Shown: positions 1-9,900 of the stretch, piece after piece
How positions within the stretch are numbered: the first letter of the stretch is position 1
Layout: each line of letters opens with the position of its first letter
Origin: Ophiothrix spiculata
Taxonomy: Eukaryota > Echinodermata > Ophiuroidea > Amphilepidida > Ophiotrichidae
DNA length: 26,175 bases
Strand: one strand, 5' to 3'
NCBI GenBank assembly: GCA_000969725.1
Contig: JXSR01S028873.1
Translations under genes and position numbers: made by a program
The notes under the pieces: model-generated
What the model saw: only the letters and a program-made list of their open reading frames with translations
Database searches by the model: none
What the model was told of the DNA's origin: nothing

Positions 1-27
1 TAAATCAGAAAATCCAGTAATACTTAC

Positions 28-341
28 GCATATGTTAATTTATATTTGCTCCACTTGTAATAACCACCAGGTGCGTTGAATCTTTTCCTTCGATGATTTG
101 TGCTACCACTAATAACATCGCCCTCAACGTCCTCGTCAATTTTTAAAATATCGGGAAATCCACATCGAGGCTTCCACATAGTACTCCTCGTGGTGTTGTC
201 CATATGTCCCGATTCGGGTATTCTGTAAAATTTTTGGAATTTCAATATGGCAGTTTCTACTTGATGTTCCAAGACATCTGGAAGGTCGTGCATTGTTATT
301 TCTGTAGATAAAAATCCATTTTGTTCAAGGTATTTGTATTC
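28..341 (-). CDS. Matrix metalloproteinase exon (propeptide, cysteine switch, furin site)
   Basis: One internal exon of a matrix metalloproteinase, a zinc endopeptidase of extracellular matrix turnover. Read on the minus strand it begins EYKYLEQNG right after an acceptor (ttttcctgcag) in phase 0 and ends LTYA just before a consensus donor (gtaagt) in phase 2. In order it shows the peptidoglycan-binding-like propeptide helix (VETAILKFQKFYRIPESG), the cysteine switch PRCGFPD, whose Cys keeps the catalytic zinc latent, a basic RRKR furin site, and the start of the catalytic domain (YYKWSKYKLTY). Human MMP genes have an exon with the same content and similar boundaries (established knowledge). 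The RRKR suggests intracellular activation, as in membrane-type or secreted furin-activated MMPs. Exon 1 (signal peptide) should lie at higher coordinates and was not found; the catalytic zinc site and hemopexin exons would lie off the left edge. Confidence 0.93.
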
Positions 342-424
342 CTGCAGGAAAATATAAGACAAAAACGTTTTTACGAAAACTGCTCGACACAGTGCTTGAG
401 TTCAAATGTTCTGTCCGTGCATAA

Positions 425-703
425 AGGCCGAAACATAGTCGGCCTATAAACAAAATTTTCCCCACCAAACATTTGGTCGTGACGTCAAAATGACGAGTGA
501 CTCCAAACAAAAAAACTTCAACATCGAGTTGAGACCAAACAAAATTTCGCGCTAGATTGCACATGTTATTGAATTGCCATATACATTGGACCAAATGTTT
601 GTTACCCGTTCATACTTTAAATTCGACGGCACATATTTGGTGACGTCACGACCAAATGTTTGGTAGGGAAAATTTTGTTTGGAGGCCGACTATGGTTCGG
701 TCT
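425..703. mobile_element. Non-autonomous TIR element (MITE), PIF/Harbinger-like
   Basis: A 279 bp element with long terminal inverted repeats of about 60 bp. The left arm begins AGGCCGAAACATAGTCGGCC and the right arm, reverse-complemented, begins AGACCGAACCATAGTCGGCC; both continue through AAACAAAATTTTCCC and CCAAACATTTGGTCGTGACG. It is flanked on both sides by TAA, the target duplication typical of PIF/Harbinger elements. There is no transposase, so it would have to be mobilised in trans. It lies 84 bp upstream of the metalloproteinase exon and probably within its first intron. Confidence 0.75.
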
Positions 704-2238
704 TAACAATGCATTTTGTAATCTGTAGTAAAAATATTTTGTTAACCCATTACTAATTCTATTCACTGGAGTCAATAAGCATAGATAATCCCCACTTGAG
801 AAATCGAAATCCGTAACAATCTTTTTGTGTTTTCACGAGAAAAAACACAACTAAAACGACCAGGGATTTTTGCTTTTGTCGAAGACAATAGCCTATCCCA
901 TACTTTGATTGACAGGCTTCTTTTGAGCGGTAAGATTAATTCGATATTTTTTTTTTTCAATTACAATTTGTAAACTAAATCCTTTGTCTTATTAGATAAC
1001 TTACGACAAACTTGAACAGGTCTAGTGGTCAGAAGTGGAACAATGTAAAAATTTGGAAGGGATGAAGAAAGAGGATGAAAACGTTTTACCTGTTTGCTTG
1101 ATTATAAATTGACTTATTGTAATCTGTCGATAATTTGGACTTAATTTAACAAGCTCAACTATAATAACAATCAATAATAAATTGCTTTTCACTTGTTTAG
1201 ACAATACCTCAAGATAAAACGCGATCCTTTGAGACAAATGGAAAGTTCGTCAAGTACAAGAACTTTTTGCTCAGAAACGTATAGTACTCTATAAACCTTG
1301 AAGAATGCAACAAGCAATCAGACTCTGTTACGAGATTCATAGCATATCCCTTTATTCTATAACATTGTGAACTGGACGTAATGATTAAGACCCAATCACT
1401 GCGTATTAATATTTTTGTACTTGAATCATTCATGATTATGGTATTATTTGTGGCTAATTTTGTTGCTACCACATGGACAAACATTGAAAAAAATTTCATT
1501 TGACTATTGAGCTAAATTTGTTACATGATTATGTATTTAAAACGTACAGACTAATTTACTTCCCCGTATGGTCATATTGGTTTATGTGCGTTAATCGGCT
1601 GCTTGTTGCATAATTCAAGATTCACAGAGTGTAAGCCAAACTATTTTAATGATTGAAGTGAATACTTTCTTCATGAGCTAAAATAATGTTCTTCCTAAGT
1701 TTAACATTTTTCTTCATTGGAGATTTCTGGTAAGTCCTACTTAATTCCATTTGTTTCTACCCAAAATAAGTCTATATTACCAGAAAAGTAAATGAGATAA
1801 ATAGGTGAACATTTTCGAAAATGTATCTTAATTATAAAAATCCCAGAGATTTGTAGTTAAAAACATGATGTTGTAATGTTATTTAATAACCACTTTTTCT
1901 ATAGATTTATTTTTGCAAACAGGATGTTTCTTACGGCAGTTCGTTCTGATAATGTCATGTACCAATACGCATTTACATATCAATGTCTTAAAATCTTAAT
2001 GTACTGTATCTAATAATCTGTAATTGATATTTCCTTAATAGGTATTTCAAAGATTAAGATCGGATATGAAATTCAATGTTTTAATTACATAACAAGATTA
2101 GGTTGCTTTAAGAAATAGATATTTTTTATGTCTTCATGTGCCTTTCTTGTCCTTTGCTTGGAGGGTTTTCCCTTTTTTTTTGGGGGGGGGGATGAATTCA
2201 GTCTTAGCTCTTTTATTACTGTAGTACGATTCATTTAA
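704..2238. other. No recognised gene; probable intron or intergenic DNA
   Basis: AT-rich sequence. Open frames on both strands are short and show no recognised motif or codon pattern. A hydrophobic minus-strand frame at 1022-1237 was considered as the missing metalloproteinase signal-peptide exon and rejected, because its donor phase does not match. A poly-T/poly-G tract lies near 2172-2192. Confidence 0.6.
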
Positions 2239-2792
2239 TACTTAAGTGCATAAGGTGTTTTAGAATCCCAGTGCATAACCCATGATTTTGATCGCTTTAA
2301 AAACGATATTCTTCACATCATTTATCTTTGAAACTGTACACAGTGATACACCAACTCAATACAATTCATATGAAAAAAAAAATCTGTCATTCCGTTTCAA
2401 AATGGAGGATTTGTGTCAAATTTTCATTTTTTACGAAAAATTTCCCGCCAAAAATTGGAAATCTGCTTTCCCAAAGGAATTTTTCACTGAAATTTGGCTC
2501 ATAATAGCAGATAATAATTACAAATACATTGCTAAAATAAAAATTTCAAAAAGTTGTTTCGTTTCGGTTTTAGGGACAAAACAAATTTTGAACAGCGCCA
2601 TCATTTTACCACTTTATGCTAATTATCTCAAAAACGACAAGACCGATTTTATTTTTTTTGCATCAAAACATGCGCAACCCCTACATTGACAATTACATAA
2701 AACAGCTTTATTAGGTTATGTTGCGTTTTCGCGCGAAGCGCGAAAAACAAAATCATGGGTCCATATGGACCACCCCCTTATGCACTTAAGTG
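2239..2792. mobile_element. TTAA-flanked TIR element (piggyBac-like MITE candidate)
   Basis: A 554 bp segment flanked on both sides by TTAA (2235-2238 and 2793-2796). The left terminus is TACTTAAGTGCATAAGG and the right terminus, reverse-complemented, is CACTTAAGTGCATAAGG. A second matching block, ACCCATGATTTTG, lies further inward on both arms. TTAA duplication is the hallmark of piggyBac-type transposition, although the termini do not look like classical piggyBac ends. An open frame of 135 codons at 2282-2689 (+) lies inside; it has no recognised motif and AT-biased composition, so it is probably not a gene. Confidence 0.6.
2725..2748. repeat. GC-rich hairpin with GAA loop inside the TTAA element
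   Basis: An almost perfect short palindrome: TTTTCGCGC and GCGCGAAAA arms around GAA. It is the only strongly GC-rich site in this neighbourhood and lies close to the right terminus of the element. Its layout (C/G stem, GAA loop, A tract) resembles the hairpins in the element at 8054-8340. Confidence 0.7.
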
Positions 2793-2796
2793 TTAA

Positions 2797-4036
2797 AGGC
2801 ATTTTCCATGATTTAAAAAAAAATAATAAAGTCTACAGAATCATTATATTTGTTGGGAAATTCTTTAAAAATAAGTTGATTCTACATTGGCATGATCATA
2901 TTTGTGCCACTTTCCAACCTGACCTTTAACAGTCTTTTTAAAATATTTCTCTTGGACTCTTGGACAATAATAAGACACAATTCTAATTTATTTATACAAA
3001 AGCTCCTTATTGTTCAGCACTGGTCGGGAATATATGGTATTGGATACTTGGCAGAGGATCGGCAATTTATTCCAATTGATACTCGGTCGGGAGTCGGGAA
3101 ATCAAGTGCCTCCAAGAAACCGGGCAAAACTAAAACATCGCGGGCCCTTTAAGCAATAGATGTCATTCCCAATTTGTTTCTTCCTCATTTGGACAAAATA
3201 TTCAAGGTAATATCTCTACTGTGGAAAGATATATAATAAAATTAAATGTCATTAATGTCAACTTCTGTAATTCAAACTAAGACATAGTGCAGCTACAGGA
3301 TACATCGCAATACTGGTTGTAAAGATAACGTCATGTAGCAATACGCCATCAAAGATCAAACCTCATGACACTTAATGTGCTGAACAACATAAGCTTAACT
3401 ATGATAATGTTTCTAATGTATTTTCTTCTTCATCGGAGTTTTTAACGGGATTTGGGAGGATATTCCTATTAATTATATTCCAAATTAATGTCACCATTAG
3501 TTTCCAGTTAAAATTGAATGCACATTGTGTTTGTGTCAAAATATTCAAAATTAAAAGGGGCATGGCGATTTCTTATCTGTATAACCAAAATATTGAGTAT
3601 CTTTATTTCATAATTCATGTTAAGTTCTTCGAGTAATACATTTTTAGTTTTTTAAGTATGAATGCAAATGTGTCTATTTATGGTAACTGTAATTAAATTA
3701 CACAGCAAAGCATAGGGAGCCATGAAATACAAAATTGCTTATGAAACCAAAGTGGCTTTTGGCTTTACCGATTTAAACACTGAAACTTAGCTATTAGAAG
3801 TATTTCATATGAATACGAAAATGTAAATTTCGAAAGATCAGACTATGCAATGCTCATTTAAAGGTTAGGATCCGTTCACATTATCATCCCCACGTAATAA
3901 AGTCTAATATCATGTGCCTTACAAAAAACAAAAACAAACAAACAAACAACAAACAAACAAAACCCCGACTTTTTTTAAATTTATTATACGGTATAGTAGC
4001 ATGTATTTAGTTATAGAGATTAATAGAGATGAGTAT
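2797..4036. other. No recognised gene
   Basis: AT-rich non-coding sequence. A small open frame at 2892-3152 (+) begins with hydrophobic residues and ends with a basic stretch (SSASKKPGKTKTSRAL), but nothing supports it as a gene. A simple AAAC/AAAAC repeat lies at 3923-3963. Confidence 0.6.
3923..3963 (+). repeat. (AAAC)n simple repeat
   Basis: Runs of aaac/aaaac units, read directly from the sequence. It is an ordinary microsatellite. Confidence 0.85.
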
Positions 4037-4131
4037 TGTAACCGCACACTTGTACTGCGGTATAAAGCCTCCGGGGGCATAAGAGAAACTAAACTCACTT
4101 GACTGCACGGGAAGCCTGAAATGCTTTACGG
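4037..4131. repeat. 95 bp duplicated structured sequence, copy 1
   Basis: Identical over 95 bp to 5699-5793 on the same strand. It begins TGTAACCGCACAC and ends GAAATGCTTTACGG. It contains a hairpin (ACCGCA, 9-nt loop, TGCGGT), a small GCC-TCCG-GGGGC hairpin, and AAGC/GCTT arms near the end. This copy is also enclosed by complementary flanks, GAGTATTGTAACCG on the left and CGGTTAATACTC on the right. No tRNA A/B boxes, hammerhead core or Sm site were seen. It could be a small structured RNA, a SINE piece or the end of an unknown transposon. Confidence 0.8.
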
Positions 4132-5698
4132 TTAATACTCTCTTTATACATGGAAAATTTGATATGTCAACAACAAACCTTTTTAAGATTACATTGATAT
4201 TTAGGATTTTATATTGTATGGCTTATAGATCTAGACCTGTTTGACATTTAAACCTTCTTCACGGGAACATGTAATATTTCAACAACAAACCCCCAAAAAA
4301 TTACAATATCAGTATTTTCTAGATGACATACAATAAAGGTGATCTGCAAGTGACTAGATAACACTTTTTGGCCAATATCTTAAATTTTATCTGTTACAGG
4401 TATTCATAATAAAAATAAGTAAACCACCATGGTTTATTCATATGTCAGTTTCAAAACATTGAGTAACTGTGCATTGTCTTTATACGTCCTGTATACGGAA
4501 CCCAGACATTTCCAAACCAGATCTGTCAGATTCTTTTTGTGTAGATAAAATAGCGGCACTTAATATTGATGAAAGTGACAAATGTCGTAAAAATGATTAT
4601 CTATAATATGTGTACATGTAGCGGCACATTGAAAGATATACCTTTGCGGCAAAGTCAATTTGGAGATGCGGTCTGCTGAAGTTGAAAGTGATTGAAAGAG
4701 GTTGGGAGGTCGATTTTTAGGTCTTGTAAAATTTAGGGTCCTTAAAGTATGATATTTTCAAGAATTCATTTAGCATGAAAAAGTATCAAAAATATGTGGA
4801 GATTCAATGACCATGTCAGATTCAATTCTTACTCAAAAATATCTGTCGGACAGCACACATACCGTATGTGCAATGTCAATGCTCGATTGGCACAAAGTCG
4901 ACCAAATATTAGGAAATTTTTTGAAAAATAAAATAAAACATGAACCAAAGGTAACATACGCGACGCATATTATGCGTACACGATACCTAAAACCCGATCT
5001 GAATTGTTCCATCCAATTATATTGTAGTCTTAAAAAATGAGCAGAGCTGCGTTTATTGAACTTCGGTTCTATGAAATAGTCACCTCATTTTGAGTTAATT
5101 TCCTGAATGTAAAGTTTATATTCTTGCTTTCGAATATATCAGTTTACTAATAATTGAAATATATAGTATTGATTTACAAACTTGCCTCTGTATCTTTTCT
5201 TAAAAATTCTTTGTCTGATTTCGAGATTTAGTTTTAAGTTTCAGTGTATGATTTCAATGTCAAATTTGATTAAATCGGGGTCCAATCAGAGTATTTTTTT
5301 ATTCTGAAGCTATACTTTTCTGTGCAAATCTGATTATGGCTACAATAATTAGACCCATTTTAACTTACGTTGTCAATACGAAAAGTTATCTAAAGGAAAC
5401 ATATCAATACTCACTAACAAAAAACAAGAAACAAAAGCAAAAACATTCTAGTCATTTTTCCATCCAACAGTTATGGACTTGATTCCATTTAAACCCCGCA
5501 TACCTAAGTTAAACATGTTAAAGTAGTCTTTAAAAATCTGTGGTTAAAGTTACTGTAATATTGGAGTATTATTACATGGAGCCAGAATCCATGTTTTAAA
5601 GATTCCAAAATAAATATCAAAAATGTTATGACCCATGGCATTTGAGAACATTCGGTAACCAGTTGATTTCCCTAACATTTCCTTCCCGAATCAGAGAG
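4132..5698. other. Spacer between the two 95 bp repeats; no recognised gene
   Basis: AT-rich, 1,567 bp. The only notable frame is 77 codons at 4807-5040 (+), with no recognisable motif. If the 95 bp copies were terminal repeats of one element, this would be its interior, but no transposase, integrase or polymerase remnant is visible. Confidence 0.5.
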
Positions 5699-5793
5699 TG
5701 TAACCGCACACTTGTACTGCGGTATAAAGCCTCCGGGGGCATAAGAGAAACTAAACTCACTTGACTGCACGGGAAGCCTGAAATGCTTTACGG
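5699..5793. repeat. 95 bp duplicated structured sequence, copy 2
   Basis: Perfect direct repeat of 4037-4131. The flanks differ completely (AGAG before and CATGTTGG after), so the identity stops abruptly at both ends. This suggests a defined unit rather than the remnant of a larger segmental duplication. The complementary flanks seen around copy 1 are absent here. Confidence 0.8.
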
Positions 5794-7116
5794 CATGTTG
5801 GTATAAACAAAGTGTAAAATTGAATCGAATTTTTCTCCTTCCGATCAAGGTAAAACCTAGTTATGTTTGAGACTGATTATGTTGGTATTCTACAGAGAAT
5901 TATTCATAGCCCCATAATACAGTATATAATGTTCCGTGGTTCATTATGACTCCTGGTACTAAAATTCTGCTTGAATACAAAAACAAACATTTGTTTTATA
6001 AATATAGAATGAATGATAGTCATAAAGGTGACGATTTTAACTTCATTCTCAGTGGCAAGTGATTCGATTTAAGCGCATTAAAAAAAACCTGCTTACACAT
6101 GTTGAATAGATGTTTCAAAATAAAGCCTGGCTTATGAATGAAAATCTAAAAACAAAATATGACAGCTAAATATCTACCCAACGAATGTCTCGCTATATGT
6201 GAAAATGTCATAGGTGCAGCCATAGGGCCTTGTATACTCAGTGTTGGGAGTTATTTTGACATGTTCGTCTTAAGAATTCACAGTTCTTTTACTATTAGTC
6301 ATGCAGAACAAATTGCATTTAAACCGAGCGCGTATTTCATGTATGTATTGGTCAACTAGATTAGTATATCTGTAGTGTGGTCAACATTTAGCAAATTGCC
6401 TGTTTGACTGAAACTATAGTTCTAAAATAAAAGCGATGACCCTTGACCTGCCTTCTCTCCATTCGCATCAATAACGATCTAACTAACACCAAATAATGAG
6501 ACCACCAATTAAATATCGTCTGAGGTGCCCATACAGAGTACCAAAACTTTGTATGAGTTGGGCTCAGTAGTTTATAACACTGGCTGCACAAAATTGTCGT
6601 TAGAAATGTAAAGTTTACAATGTTTTGCGTCTGCAATTTACAGGTTATTTGTGTTTTTATCATTATTTTACAACCTTAACGCCGCCATATTAAATTTGCA
6701 TGTGTCATTTTGAAAATTTGACTTTGAACATGGCTATTATATTTATAGACAAACACAAATAAGAAAACACATGTCAGCGACTTTTAAGTTCAAGAAAAAT
6801 ATTGCAAGTTTTTACACATTTTCAGGAAGGGAAATGAGACATTGTCGAGATTGATGTATTCAAAAGACAAATAGCAAATTGACATTGCCATGACCTATAC
6901 ATAATGGACTAAACGGAAAGATTCAAGTTCTACATATCACTATCAATGCATCAAAACTCGGAGAGATATCAACAAGTTCGTGATGAACTAAATTGCTGTT
7001 TCCACGTTTACTTGGATTGTCTTGTAGAAAAAAATGGTCTTGTTGAGATATAGATATATATATTTCATATTTCAATAGTAAAGCTCAAATACCTTTCGGT
7101 ATACTGATCAAAAATG
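5794..7116. other. No recognised gene
   Basis: AT-rich sequence. Open frames at 6159-6359 (+) and 6388-6663 (-) are short and without recognisable motifs. No RNA gene or strong repeat was seen. Confidence 0.55.
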
Positions 7117-7506
7117 TGTCCCGTCATATCTAAAGGTACTTCAAGCTGAGCATAGTCAAAAATCATGTCCAGGGTCGAATTTCTAATTTCATCAATAACG
7201 TTACATTTGAAGTATATTCTATCATATTAATCAGGTTCCAACATCCAAGACATATAAAAACCGAGATAAAAAGCCTTTCTCCTTTCAAGTTTTACCAGTA
7301 TACATTTTAAACTCGATTTTCTCAGAACTATAGTTTTCTGAATCAGCCTGATGCCTTCTACCAATTTGGATGTAACATTTCAATCGAACATTCAATAATC
7401 AAAAGCAAGGTGTCATTTTAAACCTAAAATATGATCTTTCAGATGAGACCAAAATATTGATTTTCATTTTGGGACCCTTAAGGTATCTTTCGATATGACG
7501 GGGCAC
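7117..7506. mobile_element. Inverted-repeat element (MITE candidate)
   Basis: Termini form an imperfect inverted repeat of about 30 bp: GTGTCCCGTCATATCTAAAG on the left, and GTGCCCCGTCATATCGAAAG as the reverse complement of the right end. The right half also contains AAGGTGTCATTTTAAA, which matches the reverse complement of a block in the element at 19151-19388, so the two probably share a family. The target duplication is not clear and the exact ends are uncertain. Confidence 0.5.
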
Positions 7507-7596
7507 AAACATTCTTAAATAAAACTGAATTGCAATTCTGTGACTATTTCCATGTTCACTAAGTTTGGACCCGGAGCTAGGTTTGGACTAGCATAG

Positions 7597-7880
7597 AACT
7601 TTCTATTGCCTTTGAGAGGACCCAAGAGTCACAGCCATACAGAAGGATAGTAAAATTATAATTTGTGTTTGAAACACCTCCGCGAACGTCGTTCCAGCTT
7701 CCACATTGCTGTTCAAGTTAACACTGAATGATACACAAGGAGTCGAGGTTTTTGAAGTCTGATACCGCATGGTTGATTACCAGCGTTGGGAATTCTTTTT
7801 ACCTGCCAACGGGCACGAGGACCCGAATAGATCAAAGTAAGTCAATATTATCTACAAAGCTTAAGTCATTTACGACTCTT
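7597..7880 (-). pseudogene. Decayed LINE reverse transcriptase fragment
   Basis: On the minus strand, VNDLSFVDNIDLL resembles the reverse-transcriptase catalytic block normally written (L)xFADDIxLL. The aspartate pair is degraded to VDN, so catalysis is lost. About 50 codons later a frame reads VSDFKNLDSL, like the common VxxFxYLGS block. It then reads NFTILLYGCDSWVLSKA, which matches the LLYGCETWxL signature that follows the palm domain in many invertebrate LINEs. A stop interrupts the frame after CIIQC. The order of blocks supports a genuine relic rather than chance. The exact clade is uncertain. Confidence 0.65.
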
Positions 7881-8112
7881 GCTGGATAACCCCTTTAAGT
7901 CATAAAAAGTTGAAGTTTATATCGGTATAGAAAATGAAGATTAATACTAAGAAAACAAAGTCATAACAAAGCGTTTAGATAATTTTATCCCTTAACGGTC
8001 AATCCGTGTTATCTGTCACTAATGTTTGGGCCCCCTTGAGAGATACTCTGTAAGGGGCGCACCATTTGATTCTCAGGGGGGGGCATGGAAGTTTTTTGAA
8101 AAAAAAAAAATA

Positions 8113-8129
8113 CGCCGCCGAAGGCGGCG
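8113..8129. repeat. Hairpin 1: CGCCGCC-GAA-GGCGGCG
   Basis: Perfect 7 bp G/C stem with a GAA loop, followed by an A tract. It is one of three such hairpins within the element at 8054-8340. Confidence 0.9.
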
Positions 8130-8229
8130 AAAAAAAAAATCTTGACCCAAAGATGAGTAAGAAAAAAAAACCTTTACCCAACTACTTCAAGTTAAAGAAA
8201 AACATAAAAAATGCAATAAAAAAAACTTT

Positions 8230-8244
8230 GCCGCCGAAGGCGGC
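8230..8244. repeat. Hairpin 2: GCCGCC-GAA-GGCGGC
   Basis: Perfect 6 bp G/C stem with a GAA loop, followed by an A tract, in the same orientation as hairpin 1. Confidence 0.9.
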
Positions 8245-8259
8245 GAAAAAAAAAAATGT

Positions 8260-8274
8260 CGCCGCCTTCGGCGG
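8260..8274. repeat. Hairpin 3: GCCGCC-TTC-GGCGGC (opposite orientation)
   Basis: Same stem with a TTC loop, so it is the inverted form of hairpins 1 and 2. It lies 15 bp after hairpin 2, and hairpins 2 and 3 can also pair with each other. Confidence 0.9.
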
Positions 8275-8565
8275 CTAAAAAACCCCCCTTCACTCGACCC
8301 CAACTTCCATGCCCCCCCTGAAAATCAAATGGTGCGCCCCTAAGTTCCTTGTTTATATCATATATCCCAGATAGGAAGCAAAGGCACCTATACCAAGGGG
8401 GTGCTTTCTCTAGTCGAACTGCCACAAAGTATATCCTCTGAATCGCTTCCAAACAGTGTTTGCGTTTAAACATCCTACTGTATGTTCTCTTAAATGCCAA
8501 GGCTTTCTATTTTCTGAGTCAAGTGCAGTCTTCACTTCAGTACAATAAGAAAGGTTTTTTTTTTA

Positions 8566-8826
8566 TACATGGCGTATAAAATAGCCACAGTTATTTAGGT
8601 AAACTATCCTTATAAGAAGTCTTAAAGAGATTACTGATGATGAATACCTAACAGAAATAGGGAGGTCATTCCATAATCTTGGAAAGGAAACAAAAACATA
8701 ATTGAAGAAAGCATTCGTGCGAGACATTGTGTGAAGAAATCTAAGTTCATTTATCTTAAAAGATTTGAAAAATTGAAGGAAAGAATGAGGACCATTGCCA
8801 TTGACAAGTCTAAAGCAGAAAATCAA
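8566..8826 (-). pseudogene. LINE reverse transcriptase C-terminal fragment (CR1/L2/Jockey-like)
   Basis: The minus-strand frame reads RLVNGNGPHSFLQFF, then RFLHTMSRTNAFFNYVFVS, then FPRLWNDLPISVRYSSSVIS. This matches the well-known tail of CR1/L2/Jockey-type open reading frames, where an R(S/T)RTN segment is followed by a FxxRxxxxWNxLP(xx)(I/V)R box and a serine-rich link to FKxxL. The frame is open for about 87 codons, but the polymerase core upstream (higher coordinates) is not recognisable. It is therefore a 5'-truncated or decayed copy. It is distinct from the relic at 7597-7880, because the block order excludes a single element. Confidence 0.7.
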
Positions 8827-8839
8827 GCGAAAACAAAAT

Positions 8840-9900
8840 TAAACTAGTCACAAGTTTAGAGCAGCCCCAATCCAACAAGTCTTGCTTCATAATGATAAAT
8901 CAGGTGGACACCTTTTTCTGTCCATTAAAACCTTAGAAATTTTCCTTTGACGTTTATCAAACCTATCAAGTAAACCAATTTGACATGGATTCCAAAAGAC
9001 AGAAAGGATTGATGCTCTGGAGCCTTAAGTGTGGAAGCTAAAATATCTGGCATAGAAAATTGGAGATGATTATAAGATAAAAAATTAAAATAAAACCATG
9101 TGTTCCGTATCATTTACATTAGGATATAATAATTTATTTAGGTATCGATTTACTACTACATAGACCTAATTTTCACATCACTAAACTGGAACACGGAGTC
9201 CCTTAACAGCCAGAAAAGTCAGCCTTTACCCTCTTTCGTAAATATCTAGGGTCTCTTTTGAAATAATTAGATCCTTGTTTTGATTTTGAATATGAGGTAA
9301 TTATTAACATTAAACTTAAACTTTCCGACAGTCATTTTGGAATCATAAGGATTTACGCCATTGCCATAAATCACTCAAAGCTAATTAGATTGCATTATTT
9401 AAATCTGCTTTATTTCGTTATTTGACAACATGCCTATTTGAGTTGAACAGCTTTCAATTTTCTGCATTAATGATCTGATGACATGAGCGCAGTGCCACGG
9501 AAACGATCCAGGGTGTAGGTTTCTCTTCAACTAGTCTATTTTTGAATTTGCCTTAATTCGTCTGTACCAAGATCTTGACATTTTGGGAATGATACCCATA
9601 CATACGAAATGTCATGGGTTTCTTATCGAACTAAACCATGATTCCATTTTCCATGCTTGTTTTATATGTGTCACGATTGAAGATGCATTTACGATTTGTT
9701 CATGCTGGTTTATGTGTAGAGTAATTAGTTTACTTAAAAGATCTGCCACATAATATTGAAGTAATAAAAATAAGCCTTGTGATCAGCAAGATTTATTCTC
9801 AAGTAGATCGCCTCATATCATAGATAATGTGACGTGTGAGAAACATGAGTTTACGCCACGATATCTCTACTAAAAGCCACTCGACTGTACCGTCACTAAC
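8840..9900. other. No recognised gene
   Basis: AT-rich sequence. The frame at 8925-9113 (-) could be upstream LINE debris but shows no motif. The last ~40 bp merge into a partial unit of the following minisatellite. Confidence 0.5.

Larger units (their letters stand above)
8054..8340. mobile_element. PIF/Harbinger-like MITE with internal GC-rich hairpins
   Basis: A 287 bp element flanked by TAA on both sides (8051-8053, 8341-8343). Terminal repeats begin GGGGCGCACCATTTGATT on both strands and continue through a C/G tract and CATGGAAGTT. The G/C-rich start and TAA target duplication fit PIF/Harbinger. It carries no transposase. Overlapping frames on both strands, rich in Lys or Phe and Gly, are by-products of the A tracts and hairpins, not genes. 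Confidence 0.8.

Noticed and set aside
1022-1237. Hydrophobic minus-strand frame as the missing metalloproteinase signal-peptide exon
   Set aside because: No Met sits close to the hydrophobic stretch, and the only donor-like site (cag|gtaaaa) would leave phase 1, whereas the next exon starts in phase 0.
2282-2689. 135-codon open frame as a gene
   Set aside because: It lies entirely inside a TTAA-flanked element, has no motif, and its composition follows the AT bias.
4037-5793. 95 bp repeats as hammerhead or twister ribozymes, or tRNA-derived SINEs
   Set aside because: No CTGATGA/GAAA hammerhead core, no convincing twister core and no A/B box promoter could be found on either strand.
8066-8500. 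Overlapping frames on both strands rich in Lys, Phe and Gly
   Set aside because: They translate the A tracts and GCCGCC hairpins of a MITE; the reading is an artefact of composition.
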